Position numbers and translations under genes: made by a program. Below are positions 54,886 to 63,559 of a stretch of 64,000 nt of DNA, one piece after another. The DNA is from DATFVJ01 sp963712955 (GTDB lineage Bacteria > Actinomycetota > Actinomycetes > Streptosporangiales > Streptosporangiaceae), in the NCBI GenBank assembly GCA_963712955.1, contig CAVQKF010000004.1:496001-560000 (forward strand), in the 5' to 3' direction. The notes under the pieces are model-generated. The model was not told where the DNA came from. It was given only the letters and a program-made list of their open reading frames with translations, and ran no database searches. Within the stretch, counting starts at the first letter, position 1. Every line of letters starts with the position of its first letter.

Positions 54886-55920
54886 GTGGAACCGGTTGAG
54901 GCGCTGCAGCGGATCGCCTTCCTGCTCGAACGGGCGAACGAGCCCACCTACCGGGTGCGCGCGTTCCGCCGCGCAGCGGAGGTGGCCGCCAAGCTGCGCC
55001 CGGCCGAGCTTGCCGACCGCGCGCGCGGCGGCACCCTGACCGAGCTGCAAGGGATCGGTGACGTGACCGCCACCGTCATCGCCGAGGCGCTTGACGGCGA
55101 GATACCTGTCTACCTTCGGCGGCTCGAGGCGACGGCCGGCACCGAGTCCGCCGGCGCGGCGGCCGCGCTTCGCGGCGCGCTGCGCGGCGACCTGCACACC
55201 CACTCCGACTGGTCAGACGGGGGAAGCCCGATCGAGGAGATGGCGGCCGCCGCACGGGCGATCGGCCACGGCTACATCGCGCTCACCGACCACTCTCCCC
55301 GGCTGACCGTAGCCAACGGTCTTGATCCGCAGCGGCTGCGCAGGCAGCTTCAGGTCGTAAGCGAACTCAACGAGCGGCTGGCACCGTTCCGCATCCTCAC
55401 CGGGATCGAGGTCGACATCCTCGATGACGGGTCGCTGGACCAGCAACCAGGCCTGCTCGACCAGCTCGACGTGGTGGTGGCGAGCGTCCACTCGAAGCTG
55501 CGCATGGAGCCTGATGCCATGACGAGGCGGATGGTCGCGGCCGTGACCAACCCGCGGGTGGACGTGCTCGGGCACTGCACAGGGCGGATCGTGCAGGGTG
55601 GCGGCCGCCGCGCCGGGGGGCGCACAAGGCCGGAATCGCAGTTCGACCCTGGCGCGGTGTTCGGTGCATGCAGTGAGAACGGCGTGGCCGTGGAGATCAA
55701 CAGCAGGCCGGACCGGCTCGACCCGCCCAAACGGCTGCTCCGGCTGGCGGTCGAGGCCGGATGCGTGCTCTCCATCGACTCCGACGCGCACGCGCCAGGA
55801 CAGCTCGACTGGCAGCCAAATGGGTGCGAGCGCGCCGTCGCCTGCGGGGTCCCTGCCGACCGCGTGGTCAACACGAAAGACGTTGACGATCTTCTTGCCT
55901 GGACCCGGCGCGGCCGCTGA
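54886..55920 (+). CDS. PHP-domain phosphoesterase with N-terminal helix-hairpin-helix (Pol X-like without polymerase core)
   Basis: A 344-residue protein. Residues 1-80 resemble the N-terminal helical/HhH region of family X DNA polymerases (YRVRAFRRAAEV; LTELQGIGDVTATVIAEAL). From residue 103 a PHP domain follows: GDLHTHSDWSDG, IALTDHSPRL, GIEVDIL, VASVHSKL, GHCTGR and SIDSDAHAP, giving all expected His/Asp metal ligands. The nucleotidyltransferase palm of bacterial Pol X is absent. Likely a metal-dependent phosphatase or exonuclease. GTG start at 54886. Confidence 0.88.
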   Translation: MEPVEALQRIAFLLERANEPTYRVRAFRRAAEVAAKLRPAELADRARGGTLTELQGIGDVTATVIAEALDGEIPVYLRRLEATAGTESAGAAAALRGALRGDLHTHSDWSDGGSPIEEMAAAARAIGHGYIALTDHSPRLTVANGLDPQRLRRQLQVVSELNERLAPFRILTGIEVDILDDGSLDQQPGLLDQLDVVVASVHSKLRMEPDAMTRRMVAAVTNPRVDVLGHCTGRIVQGGGRRAGGRTRPESQFDPGAVFGACSENGVAVEINSRPDRLDPPKRLLRLAVEAGCVLSIDSDAHAPGQLDWQPNGCERAVACGVPADRVVNTKDVDDLLAWTRRGR

Positions 55921-55992
55921 TACGTCAGCGTCAGGCCAGTTATCCACAGAATCCCGTTCGGCACTGCCGCCGGACTTGACAACCCTTGGCTA

Positions 55993-56012
55993 GGTCCTGG
56001 CTAGCCAGGACC
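55993..56012. terminator. Perfect 20-bp palindrome between convergent genes
   Basis: GGTCCTGG and CCAGGACC flank CTAG at 55993-56012. It lies nine bases after the aceE stop (leftward) and 73 bases past the PHP gene stop (rightward), so it probably terminates both. Confidence 0.65.
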
Positions 56013-56020
56013 CTGTCCGG

Positions 56021-58882
56021 TTATTGCGCGGCGGTGAGGGCCTCGCTGACGGCAAGATCGAGCTTGTACCTGGTGATCGCCTCGGCGAGCGCCTCGTGCT
56101 TGATCTCGCCCCGTTTGGCCAACTGCGCGAGCACGGCCAGGGCGATCGACTCGGCGTCGACGTGGAAGAACCTGCGCGCAGCCGCCCGGGTGTCTGAGAA
56201 CCCGAAGCCATCGGTGCCGAGCGAGGTGTACGTCCCCGGAACCCAGCGCGCGATCTGGTCCGGCACGGCGCGCATCCAGTCGCTCACGGCGACGAACGGC
56301 CCGTGCTCGCCCTCGAGTACCCGCGTCAGGTACGGCACCCGCTGTTCCGCGTCCGGATGCAGCAGGTTCCATTCCTCGCAGGCGATCGCGTCCCTGCGCA
56401 GCTCGGTCCACGAGGTCGCCGACCACACGTCCGCCGCCACGTTCCAGTCCTCCGCGAGCAGTCGCTGCGCGTCGAGGGCCCAGCGCAGCGCCACCCCCGA
56501 AGCCAGAATGCATGCGCGCGGCCGTTCGGCTACCTGGGTATCAAGCCGGATGGGGCCGGTGTCACCTGGCGCGCCCGACGCGGTCGCCGGGGTCGGTGTT
56601 CCTGTTTCTTCTGTGCTCTCTGTAGCCGCGGGACGGTACCTGTACAGGCCCTTGAGGATGCCCTCCCTGAGGGCGTCCTGACCGCCTGGGTAATCCGCGG
56701 GCTGGGCCGGCTGGAGGTAGGGCTCGTTGTAGACGGTGAGGTAGAAGAAGATGTTCTCGCCGTCCGGATGCGCCTCGGTGGGGGAGTACATCCGGCGCAG
56801 CGCATCCTCGACGATGTAACTGATCTCGAACGCCCAGGCGGGGTCATAGGCGACGCACGCGGGATTGACCGAGGAGAGCAGCGGCGAGTGCCCGTCGTTG
56901 TGCTGCAGGCCCTCACCGGTGAGCGTGGTGCGGCCGGCCGTGGCGCCGAGCAGGAAACCGCGGCCAAGCTGATCACCGAACGCCCACATCAGGTCGCCGG
57001 TGCGCTGCCAGCCGAACATCGAGTAGAAGACGTAGACGGGGATCATGTGCGTGGCGTGAGTCGCGTACGACGTGCCCGCGGCGATCACCGATCCCATCGC
57101 ACCCGCCTCGCTGATGCCCTCATGCAGGATCTGGCCGTCGGCGGCCTCCTTGTAGGACAGCAGCAGGTTGCGGTCCACGGCGTCGTAGGTCTGGCCGTGC
57201 GGCGAGTAGATCTTCGCGGTGGGGAACAGCGAGTCCATGCCGAAGGTGCGCGCCTCGTCGGGGATGATCGGCACGAACCTGGCACCGATCCCCGGGTCCT
57301 TCATGAGGTCCTTGAGCAGCCGGACGAACGCCATCGTGGTTGCGATCGCCTGCCGACCCGATCCCTTCGTGAGCTCCGCGTAGGGACCGCCAGCGGGCTG
57401 GCGGACGGGCAGGTTCATCGGCTTGGCCCTGACCACCCGTCTCGGCAGGTAGCCACCGAGTGCGGCGCGGCGCTCGCGCATGTACTGGATCTCGTCGGAA
57501 TCCCCGCCCGGATGGTAGTAGGGAGGCACGTCCGCCTCAAGTGCGGCGTCGGGGATGGGCAGGTAGAGGCGGTCGCGGAATTCCTTCAGTTCGGCCTTGG
57601 TGAGCTTCTTCATCTGGTGCGTGGCGTTGCGCGCCTCGAAGTCCTTGCCAAGCGTCCAGCCCTTGATCGTGTGGGTGAGGATCACGGTGGGCTGGCCGAC
57701 GTGCTCACGTGCGGCCTTGAACGCGGCGTACACCTTGCGGTAGTCGTGCCCGCCTCGGGGCAGCTTGCGCAGGTCGTCGTCGGACAGGTGCTCGACCATC
57801 TTGCGCAGCCGCGGGTCGTCGCCGAAGAAGTTCTCCCTGATGTACTCACCCGACTCCACCGCGTACGTCTGGAACTGGCCGTCCGGCGTGGTGTTCATCT
57901 TGTTGACGAGGACACCGTCCACGTCCTGGGCGAGCAGCGGATCCCAGTCCCGGCCCCAGATGACCTTGATGACGTTCCAGCCGGCGCCGCGGAAGAACGC
58001 CTCAAGTTCCTGGATGATCTTCCCGTTGCCGCGCACGGGGCCGTCAAGGCGCTGCAGGTTGCAGTTGATGACGAAGGTGAGGTTGTCGAGTTCCTCGCGG
58101 GTGGCGAGGCCGATCGCGCCGAGCACCTCGGGCTCGTCGGTCTCACCGTCGCCGAGGAATGCCCATACGTGGGAGCGGCTTGTGTCCTTGAGGCGCCTGG
58201 CCAGCAGGTAGCGGTTGAAGCGGGCCTGGTAGATCGCGTCGATCGCGCCGAGGCCCATCGAGACGGTGGGGAACTCCCAGAAATCGGGCATCAGGCGGGG
58301 ATGCGGGTAGGACGGCAGCCCGCCGCCCTGGTGTGAAAGCTCCTGCCTGAAACCGTCAAGCTGGTGCTCGGAGAGCCGGCCCTCGAGCATGGCGCGGGCG
58401 TAGATGCCAGGAGCGGCATGGCCCTGGAAGAAGACCTGGTCGCCGGACTCGCCGTGATCCTTGCCGTGGAAGAAGTGGTTGAAGCCCACCTCGTACAGGC
58501 TTGCCGCGGACGCGTAGGTCGCGATGTGGCCACCGACACCAAGTCCGGGCCGGTTGGCGCGGGACACCATCACGGCCGCGTTCCACCTGATGTACGCGCG
58601 GATCCGGCGCTCCACGTACTCGTCACCAGGGAACCAGGGTTCCCGCTCGGGCGGAATCGTGTTGATGTAGTCGGTACTGCGCAGGCCCGGCACCCCGACC
58701 TGCTGCGCCCGGGCGGCTTCGAGCAGCCGGAGCATGATGTACCTGGCTCGCGCGCGGCCGTGGGTCTTCACGACCAAGTTGAACGAGTCAAGCCACTCGC
58801 GCGTCTCGTCGGGATCGACGTCGGGCAATTGGGTGGGTAGCCCGTCTGAGATGATCGAGAATCGCTTACGTCCTGAAGCCAC
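56021..58882 (-). CDS. aceE: Pyruvate dehydrogenase E1 component, homodimeric type
   Basis: A 953-residue thiamin-diphosphate enzyme that decarboxylates pyruvate and acetylates the lipoyl E2, feeding acetyl-CoA. The ThDP/Mg site reads GDGETDEPEVLGAI followed by NCNLQRLDGPVRGNGKII; other AceE landmarks are GHIATYASAASLYEVGFNHFF in two parts, LMPDFWEFPTVSMGLG and YSMFGWQRTGDLMW. Length suits the family (about 890-950). A Thr/Ala-rich insert (TESTEETGTPTPATASG) lies near residue 755. GTG 58882 was taken as the start because upstream codons are non-homologous. Confidence 0.95.
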   Translation of the reverse strand: MASGRKRFSIISDGLPTQLPDVDPDETREWLDSFNLVVKTHGRARARYIMLRLLEAARAQQVGVPGLRSTDYINTIPPEREPWFPGDEYVERRIRAYIRWNAAVMVSRANRPGLGVGGHIATYASAASLYEVGFNHFFHGKDHGESGDQVFFQGHAAPGIYARAMLEGRLSEHQLDGFRQELSHQGGGLPSYPHPRLMPDFWEFPTVSMGLGAIDAIYQARFNRYLLARRLKDTSRSHVWAFLGDGETDEPEVLGAIGLATREELDNLTFVINCNLQRLDGPVRGNGKIIQELEAFFRGAGWNVIKVIWGRDWDPLLAQDVDGVLVNKMNTTPDGQFQTYAVESGEYIRENFFGDDPRLRKMVEHLSDDDLRKLPRGGHDYRKVYAAFKAAREHVGQPTVILTHTIKGWTLGKDFEARNATHQMKKLTKAELKEFRDRLYLPIPDAALEADVPPYYHPGGDSDEIQYMRERRAALGGYLPRRVVRAKPMNLPVRQPAGGPYAELTKGSGRQAIATTMAFVRLLKDLMKDPGIGARFVPIIPDEARTFGMDSLFPTAKIYSPHGQTYDAVDRNLLLSYKEAADGQILHEGISEAGAMGSVIAAGTSYATHATHMIPVYVFYSMFGWQRTGDLMWAFGDQLGRGFLLGATAGRTTLTGEGLQHNDGHSPLLSSVNPACVAYDPAWAFEISYIVEDALRRMYSPTEAHPDGENIFFYLTVYNEPYLQPAQPADYPGGQDALREGILKGLYRYRPAATESTEETGTPTPATASGAPGDTGPIRLDTQVAERPRACILASGVALRWALDAQRLLAEDWNVAADVWSATSWTELRRDAIACEEWNLLHPDAEQRVPYLTRVLEGEHGPFVAVSDWMRAVPDQIARWVPGTYTSLGTDGFGFSDTRAAARRFFHVDAESIALAVLAQLAKRGEIKHEALAEAITRYKLDLAVSEALTAAQ

Positions 58883-59493
58883 AGGTCCTTGCCTTCCAAG
58901 ATTGTTATGGCCGGATACTCGCAGGTGGACTCTTGGTCCATACCAATCGTCGTACCAGCGGCCGAGAAACGCACCTCTACTTTTGGGTAACCGCTGGCCG
59001 TGCGGTCGCTGCGCCGTGCGGTCGCTGCTTTGTGGGGTTTTTTGCTCCGTGGCGTCGGCTCTGCGGGGTTGTTGCTCCGCGGGGTTGGCTCTGTGGGGCG
59101 CGGTCTGCTCCACGGTCCTTGCCGCGGCGGATGCCCCCATGCCGACGTGCCATGCCGACGTGCCATGCCTACGGCCCATGAGCACGGCGGCTGCGGACGG
59201 CGGCTGCGGGCACGCCCGCGCGCGGCACCCTTCACGGTACCCGCGCGGTCGATTCTTGCCGCGTGTGGCGATTGCGCCTGCGGCGGAACCGCCACACGTT
59301 CCCGCTGGATGGGCTGGCCCGATCCCGTGCGGCGGCGCCGGCTGGCCCAAGCGGGCCCTTCGTCCCTTTGCGGAAGACCTCTGGCGTGCCACGCTGGGGT
59401 ACGCACGAATGTGGGCGCGCCCGACGCCTGGCATCGGGCGCAGGAGACATGGGTATGACGCCCGGCAGTATGGCTCATGGGAAGGGGGTCGGC
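58883..59493. other. Upstream region of aceE with short repeats and a hairpin
   Basis: This 610-base region has no recognised gene. It holds degenerate repeats around 59000-59115 (GGCTCTGYGGGG-like units) and a doubled GCCGACGTGCCAT near 59140-59170. It also has a 9-bp perfect inverted repeat, CGTGTGGCG (59262-59270) with CGCCACACG (59290-59298). It should contain promoters for aceE (leftward) and DUF1918 (rightward). Confidence 0.5.
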
Positions 59494-59685
59494 ATGCAGG
59501 CGAGTGTTGGCGACCGGCTGCACGTGCACGGCAACATGGTGGGCTCCCCGGACCGCTCCGGGGAGATCGTCGAGATCAAGGGACCATCGGGAGAGCCGCC
59601 GTACCTGGTGCGGTTCGATGATGGGCACACCACGCTCGTCTTCCCGGGGCCGGATGCGGTGGTCGAGGCGGTTGGCAGCAACTGA
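59494..59685 (+). CDS. DUF1918 domain protein
   Basis: A 63-residue SH3-like barrel protein: MQASVGDRLHVHG opening, SGEIVEIKGPSGEPPYLVRF in the middle, DGHTTLVFPGPDA at the end. This is the complete DUF1918 domain found throughout actinobacteria; function unknown. ATG 59494 is chosen because family members start at this point, with GGGGTC upstream. Confidence 0.85.
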   Translation: MQASVGDRLHVHGNMVGSPDRSGEIVEIKGPSGEPPYLVRFDDGHTTLVFPGPDAVVEAVGSN

Positions 59686-59832
59686 CGGCAGCGTTGACGA
59701 TGGCGGCTTCCGCGGCGCAGTTCGGCCCGCGCGGCCGCATGGGCAGTGGTACACGTGGCGTCAGAGCCGCTTCGGGGCCGCTGTGAAGGGCGCTGGGTGT
59801 GAACAGCGCGCCGAGGCCGGTATGAAGTCGGT

Positions 59833-60243
59833 ATGAAGACTGACGTTATCGAGGTGCGCACCGGCGTTCACGAGACGGTGCACGACATCACGACTGACTG
59901 CGAGAGATTCGCCCGCGAGATGTCCGGGGGAGGAGACGGTCTGCTGCACGTGTTCGTGCCGCACGCCACGGCGGGGGTGGCGCTGATTGAACTCGGCGCA
60001 GGCAGCGACCGGGATCTGCTCGCCACGCTCGGCGAACTGCTTCCTGTTGGTAACGCGTGGGCGCACGCCCACGGCTCGCGCGGCCATGGGCGCTCGCACG
60101 TGCTTCCTGCCTTCGTGGCGCCGTATGCCACGCTTCCTGTCATCGCGGGGCGGCTGGCGCTCGGTACGTGGCAGTCGGTCGCTCTTGTGGATCTGAACGT
60201 CGATAATCCGGAACGCCATGTGCGGCTCTCGTATCTCGGCTAG
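59833..60243 (+). CDS. YjbQ family protein (UPF0047)
   Basis: A 136-residue YjbQ protein. It shows HVFVPHATAGVALIE and, with the conserved His pair, HGRSHVLPAFVAPYATLPV, then GTWQSVALVDLN. Some family members have weak thiamine-phosphate synthase activity; the true role is unsettled. ATG at 59833, a few codons downstream of another in-frame-independent ATG. Confidence 0.88.
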   Translation: MKTDVIEVRTGVHETVHDITTDCERFAREMSGGGDGLLHVFVPHATAGVALIELGAGSDRDLLATLGELLPVGNAWAHAHGSRGHGRSHVLPAFVAPYATLPVIAGRLALGTWQSVALVDLNVDNPERHVRLSYLG

Positions 60244-60474
60244 CGGCCGTGTGCGGTATACCGCCGCAGGCCTGAGGAAGGCGATCCGTGGCCGTGGTTG
60301 GCTGGTTGGCTGGCTGGGTTTTCTATCGCGTCCGGTATTGCCACTTGCGCGCCGAGCCGACCCAGTGTGGACTATCCGAGCAAGTAGTGCCGTCGCTGCT
60401 GCCGTCGCCGCGGGTGACCGAATCGATGCCCGCGGCTGGGCGGTAGAGCGGGAAAGGTTGCGAGGAGGACGTCA

Positions 60475-60903
60475 GTGAGCGCGACCGCGGGCCAGACGCA
60501 GGGTGAACGCGGCCTGGCCGAGCAGCTCGGGATCAAACCGGGCCAGGTGGTGCAGGAAATCGGCTACGACGACGACTGCGACGAGAGTCTTCGCGACGCC
60601 GTAGTGGGCGTCGAAGGCGTCGAGCTTGTCGACGAGGACTACGAGGACGTGGTCGACGTTGTCATGCTCTGGTGGCGGGACGGGGACGGTGATCTTGTCG
60701 ACGCGCTGGTCGACGCGCTCACGCCCCTGACCGATGGGGGCTATGTCTGGCTGCTTACCCCCAAGGCGGGCCGGGATGGCCATGTCGAGCCGAGCGATAT
60801 CGGCGAGGCGGCGCCGACCGCGGGCTTGTCCCAGACGAGCAGCGTGAGCGCTGCCCGCGACTGGTCCGGCAGTCGGCTTGCCGCACGTAAGGCGCGGCGC
60901 TGA
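60475..60903 (+). CDS. DUF3052 family protein
   Basis: A 142-residue very acidic protein with LAEQLGIKPGQVVQEIGYDDD, then DVVMLWWRDGDGDLVDAL and GGYVWLLTPKAGRDGHVEPS. This is the actinobacterial DUF3052 family, usually beside aceE and a peroxiredoxin gene, as here. Function unknown. GTG start with AGGAGG seven bases upstream. Confidence 0.88.
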   Translation: MSATAGQTQGERGLAEQLGIKPGQVVQEIGYDDDCDESLRDAVVGVEGVELVDEDYEDVVDVVMLWWRDGDGDLVDALVDALTPLTDGGYVWLLTPKAGRDGHVEPSDIGEAAPTAGLSQTSSVSAARDWSGSRLAARKARR

Positions 60904-61640
60904 CGGTCGGCTGGCCCCAGCGCGCCGCCTGCGCCGGGTGGCCTGCGCCGGTTCCATCCGGCGCTGCTGGCCTGTCGGCCGTCGCGGACCTTTCGGGCTG
61001 TCAATGTCGGCCCGGGCGACCGGCGGCGGCCCGATGCACCCCTTCGCCAAGTCCCAGCGCCCATGCGCCCGCGTAGCTCGTGCCGATCCACGAGTTCGCC
61101 GGGTGGCATGGACGCCGGAGTAGGCACGGGCCGCCCGGCCCCTCGCGCGAAGACCGGTGACACCACGCGTGGGCCGTTTCGTTACCGACCGTGCCAGCCC
61201 TGGGGGACACGGTTCCCCGCCCGGGGACACCCCAGACCGGCCCGGAGCCCGGCTGCGAAGGGCGCGCCACGCGGCAGCCGTTAGGGATAAGGCTTGTCAG
61301 CGGCGGGGGACGCGGTCGGACCTGCGCACGTGGGCGAGTGCCTTACCCGGCGCGGGCATTTGCGGGCCGCCGGAGTCTCTTACGGATCGCGTGAACGGCG
61401 AGCGATCCGGCGCGGAAAAAGTGCGGCACCACGTCCGGTCAATGGCAGACTAGACGGGAGGACGCCGGCGCGGGCAGGGCCGTCCGGAGGGCACCATCCG
61501 GACGCCTGGGAAGCACCAATGCGCGGGGCAGCCTCAGGACTCAGCGAACCAGACCAAGGCTGTGCGCGCCCGGGTGCAACCCCCGATCCGCGGACGGACG
61601 CCGCGGCGAGCATTCCGAACTTTGTGGAAAGGACCCGCAC
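60904..61640. other. Long intergenic region
   Basis: About 740 bases between DUF3052 and the peroxiredoxin gene. Open frames on both strands lack family-like sequence. Several GC hairpins are possible near 61200-61260. The segment closest to 61640 carries GGAAAGGA before the peroxiredoxin start. No RNA gene was recognised. Confidence 0.4.
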
Positions 61641-62102
61641 ATGGCGGTAGATGTCGGCCAGCACGCCCCCGACTTCGAACTGAAGGATCAGCACGGCAGC
61701 CCGGTTAAGCTGTCCGGCTTTCGCGGCACGAAGAATGTCGTGCTTGTCTTCTACCCACTCGCCTTCAGCGGGGTGTGCACCGGCGAACTGTGCGCGTTGC
61801 GCGACGAGTTCCCTGAGGCCTCCCGTGAGGACGTGGAAGTGCTGACGGTGTCGGTGGATTCCAAGTACGCCCAGCGCGTGTGGTCGGATCAGGAGCACTT
61901 CGGTTTTGCCATGCTCTCCGACTTCTGGCCGCACGGCTCTGTGGCGAAGTCGTACGGGGTGTTTGACGAGAACATCGGCGTGGCGACCCGCGGAACATTC
62001 ATCATCGACAAAGATGGCGTCGTGCGGTGGAAGGTCGTGAACCCGATCCCGCAGGCGCGTGACCTCGCGGAGTACCAGAAGGTGCTCGCGGGGCTGGGGT
62101 AA
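61641..62102 (+). CDS. Peroxiredoxin (AhpE-like)
   Basis: A 153-residue thioredoxin-fold peroxidase. The peroxidatic Cys46 is in YPLAFSGVCTGEL (consensus PxxxTxxC), with a further Cys52 nearby; the catalytic Arg region and GTFIIDKDGVVRWK follow. Size, the FSGVC motif and VNPIPQARD tail match AhpE-type enzymes of actinobacteria, which reduce peroxides. ATG 61641 after GGAAAGGAC. Standalone transcript likely. Confidence 0.92.
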   Translation: MAVDVGQHAPDFELKDQHGSPVKLSGFRGTKNVVLVFYPLAFSGVCTGELCALRDEFPEASREDVEVLTVSVDSKYAQRVWSDQEHFGFAMLSDFWPHGSVAKSYGVFDENIGVATRGTFIIDKDGVVRWKVVNPIPQARDLAEYQKVLAGLG

Positions 62103-62160
62103 CCACTGCGGCCGCCCGATCAGGTGGCCGCGATCTACTGACGGCGGAGGACCTCCGGCC

Positions 62161-62517
62161 ATGCCCTGTTACAGCTGCGGATCGCGGCAAGTTGATCCGG
62201 ACCGGGGGCCGAGCCCGTGGCAACGGGGCGTCCGCCATGACCGGCAGGTGCTTATCTGCCCAGACTGCCAGGTTGCCCATGAGTGGGCGGCCGAGCTTGA
62301 CCATTGCGGTTCGTGTGGCGGCGTGCGCCTGATTTCCCGTCTGGGCGATGTGGAGTGCAGGGATTGCGGCTGGGCCCGGCCCGCGGTCCCGCCCGCCGCG
62401 GTTGATGCGGCCGCGATCAGCGAGGTCGCAGGACCCGGGACGTCGGACCTGGCAGAAGAGGTGGCCCAGGCACTCGGCCGGGTGCTCGGCAAGCCGGTCA
62501 CCCACCGGCGGCGATGA
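62161..62517 (+). CDS. Zinc-ribbon hypothetical protein
   Basis: A 118-residue protein with four CxxC pairs: CYSC (residue 3), CPDC, CGSC and CRDC, forming two zinc ribbons in the first 85 residues, followed by an acidic helix. Such small proteins often bind nucleic acid or partner proteins; I cannot name the family. ATG 62161 has GGAGGA ten bases upstream. Confidence 0.65.
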   Translation: MPCYSCGSRQVDPDRGPSPWQRGVRHDRQVLICPDCQVAHEWAAELDHCGSCGGVRLISRLGDVECRDCGWARPAVPPAAVDAAAISEVAGPGTSDLAEEVAQALGRVLGKPVTHRRR

Positions 62518-62580
62518 CCGTTAGTTTCGTGGGATGATGGCATTTCACCGTCTGCGTCCGCCTTCGGACGGATATCAGTG

Positions 62581-62899
62581 ATGCGTGACTACGTCGCGAT
62601 CGACGGCTCCTCGTTGGCCTGCGCTCAGGTGGCGGCAGTCGCGCACGACGGGGCCCAGGTGACGGTTGCTGACGCGTCTCGACGCCGCGGACCCGCTTGC
62701 CGCGGGCGTGCGGGGTGGCGGCGAGCGGGGTGGTGGCGAGCGGGGTGGTGGCGAGCGGGGTGGTGGCGCAGCGCCCTTTCTATGGCCGCAATACTGGGGT
62801 CGGAGCTCCCCGGGGGCGCGGCTGCGCCGGCTGGTCACTTGCCGGGTAGGCTTACCCGTCCAGGAACCAGCATCCGGCGTCACGGTCGCGCCGGTCTAG
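62581..62899 (+). pseudogene. Hypothetical protein, frameshifted, with in-gene 15-bp repeats
   Basis: ATG 62581 opens MRDYVAIDGSSLACAQVAAV and reads well to VTVADAS; then another frame takes over with LDAADPLAAGVRGG, a GGGER repeat, APFLWPQYWGRSSPG and LVTCRVGLPVQE to a stop at 62897-62899. One indel near 62680 would unite them into about 106 residues. I do not recognise the product. Confidence 0.45.
62715..62768. repeat. 15-bp tandem repeat, about three and a half copies
   Basis: Units of GGTGGCGAGCGGGGT follow each other between 62715 and 62768. In one frame they encode a GGERG pentapeptide repeat; the first unit is slightly different. Confidence 0.85.
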
Positions 62900-62929
62900 C
62901 CTGTTCCTGGTCACGCATATCGATGTCTT

Positions 62930-63001
62930 GGGCGCATAGCTCAGCGGTAGAGCACTCGCCTTACAAGCGAGGGGTCGCTGGTTCGAACCCGGCTGCGCCC
63001 A
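62930..63001 (+). tRNA. tRNA-Val (anticodon UAC)
   Basis: A full cloverleaf is readable: acceptor GGGCGCA (62930-62936) pairs with TGCGCCC (62994-63000); D arm GCTCAGCGGTAGAGC; anticodon arm CTCGC-CTTACAA-GCGAG with TAC at positions 34-36; T arm with GGTTCGAACCC. The discriminator is A and CCA is not encoded. UAC reads GUA/GUG valine codons. Confidence 0.97.
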
Positions 63002-63229
63002 CCCAGAGGTATTCACACTTCGCCAGCATCCATGTTCACATTAAGGTCTGACAGTCTGTTGCCAGCCTCGATGAGGATCTTGCTGTGCGGGCTGCGGTGC
63101 TGCCGCGGGCCGGTCTGCAGGCATTATCGGTGCCGGTTAGCAGGTGTGGGCGCGCGCGGGCGGTGCTAGCTGGCGGGCGGGCTTGCTGCGGGTGCTGCGT
63201 GCGGCGACGGCGCTGGCGGTGCCGGATGG

Positions 63230-63555
63230 TTATGGCGCGCTGGCGAGCTGAGCGAGGCTGGTGCGGCGCCGTTTGCGGGTGCGGGGCGGCAGGCCTGCGG
63301 CGCCGTGGCGGGCGTTGTCGTCCTGGCGGGCGTCCCAGGCGGCCAGGATGCGCTGGTTGCGGATGGCCAGCAGGCAGGCGATCCACAGGGTGAGCGGGGC
63401 CAGGCCCATGAGGCGGCACCAGCCGCGGGCGATGCTGGTGGTGGCGGTGTCTTTGATGGTGGCGTTGACGCGCTCGGCGGCGGTGCGCCGCCGGTAGGAC
63501 CGTCGCCATTGCGGCGAGGGGTGATCGTGTTTCTGGCGGGTCTTGGGAAAGCGCC
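63230..63555 (-). pseudogene. C-terminal remnant of a DDE transposase
   Basis: The minus frame ending at TTA 63230-63232 reads RQKHDHPSPQWRRSYRRRTA, AERVNATIKDTATTSIARGW, then CRLMGLAPLTLWIACLLAIR and an Arg-rich tail. The RRTAAERVNATIKD segment resembles the Glu-containing C-terminal part of actinobacterial IS transposases. No start codon or N-terminal domain is present. It lies next to the 5' part of a group II intron, which may have inserted into the element. Confidence 0.6.
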
Positions 63556-63559
63556 GGGA

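Noticed and set aside
56303..58336. 677-codon plus-strand frame antisense to aceE
   Set aside because: It is a shadow of the well-conserved aceE coding strand, with no recognisable motif.
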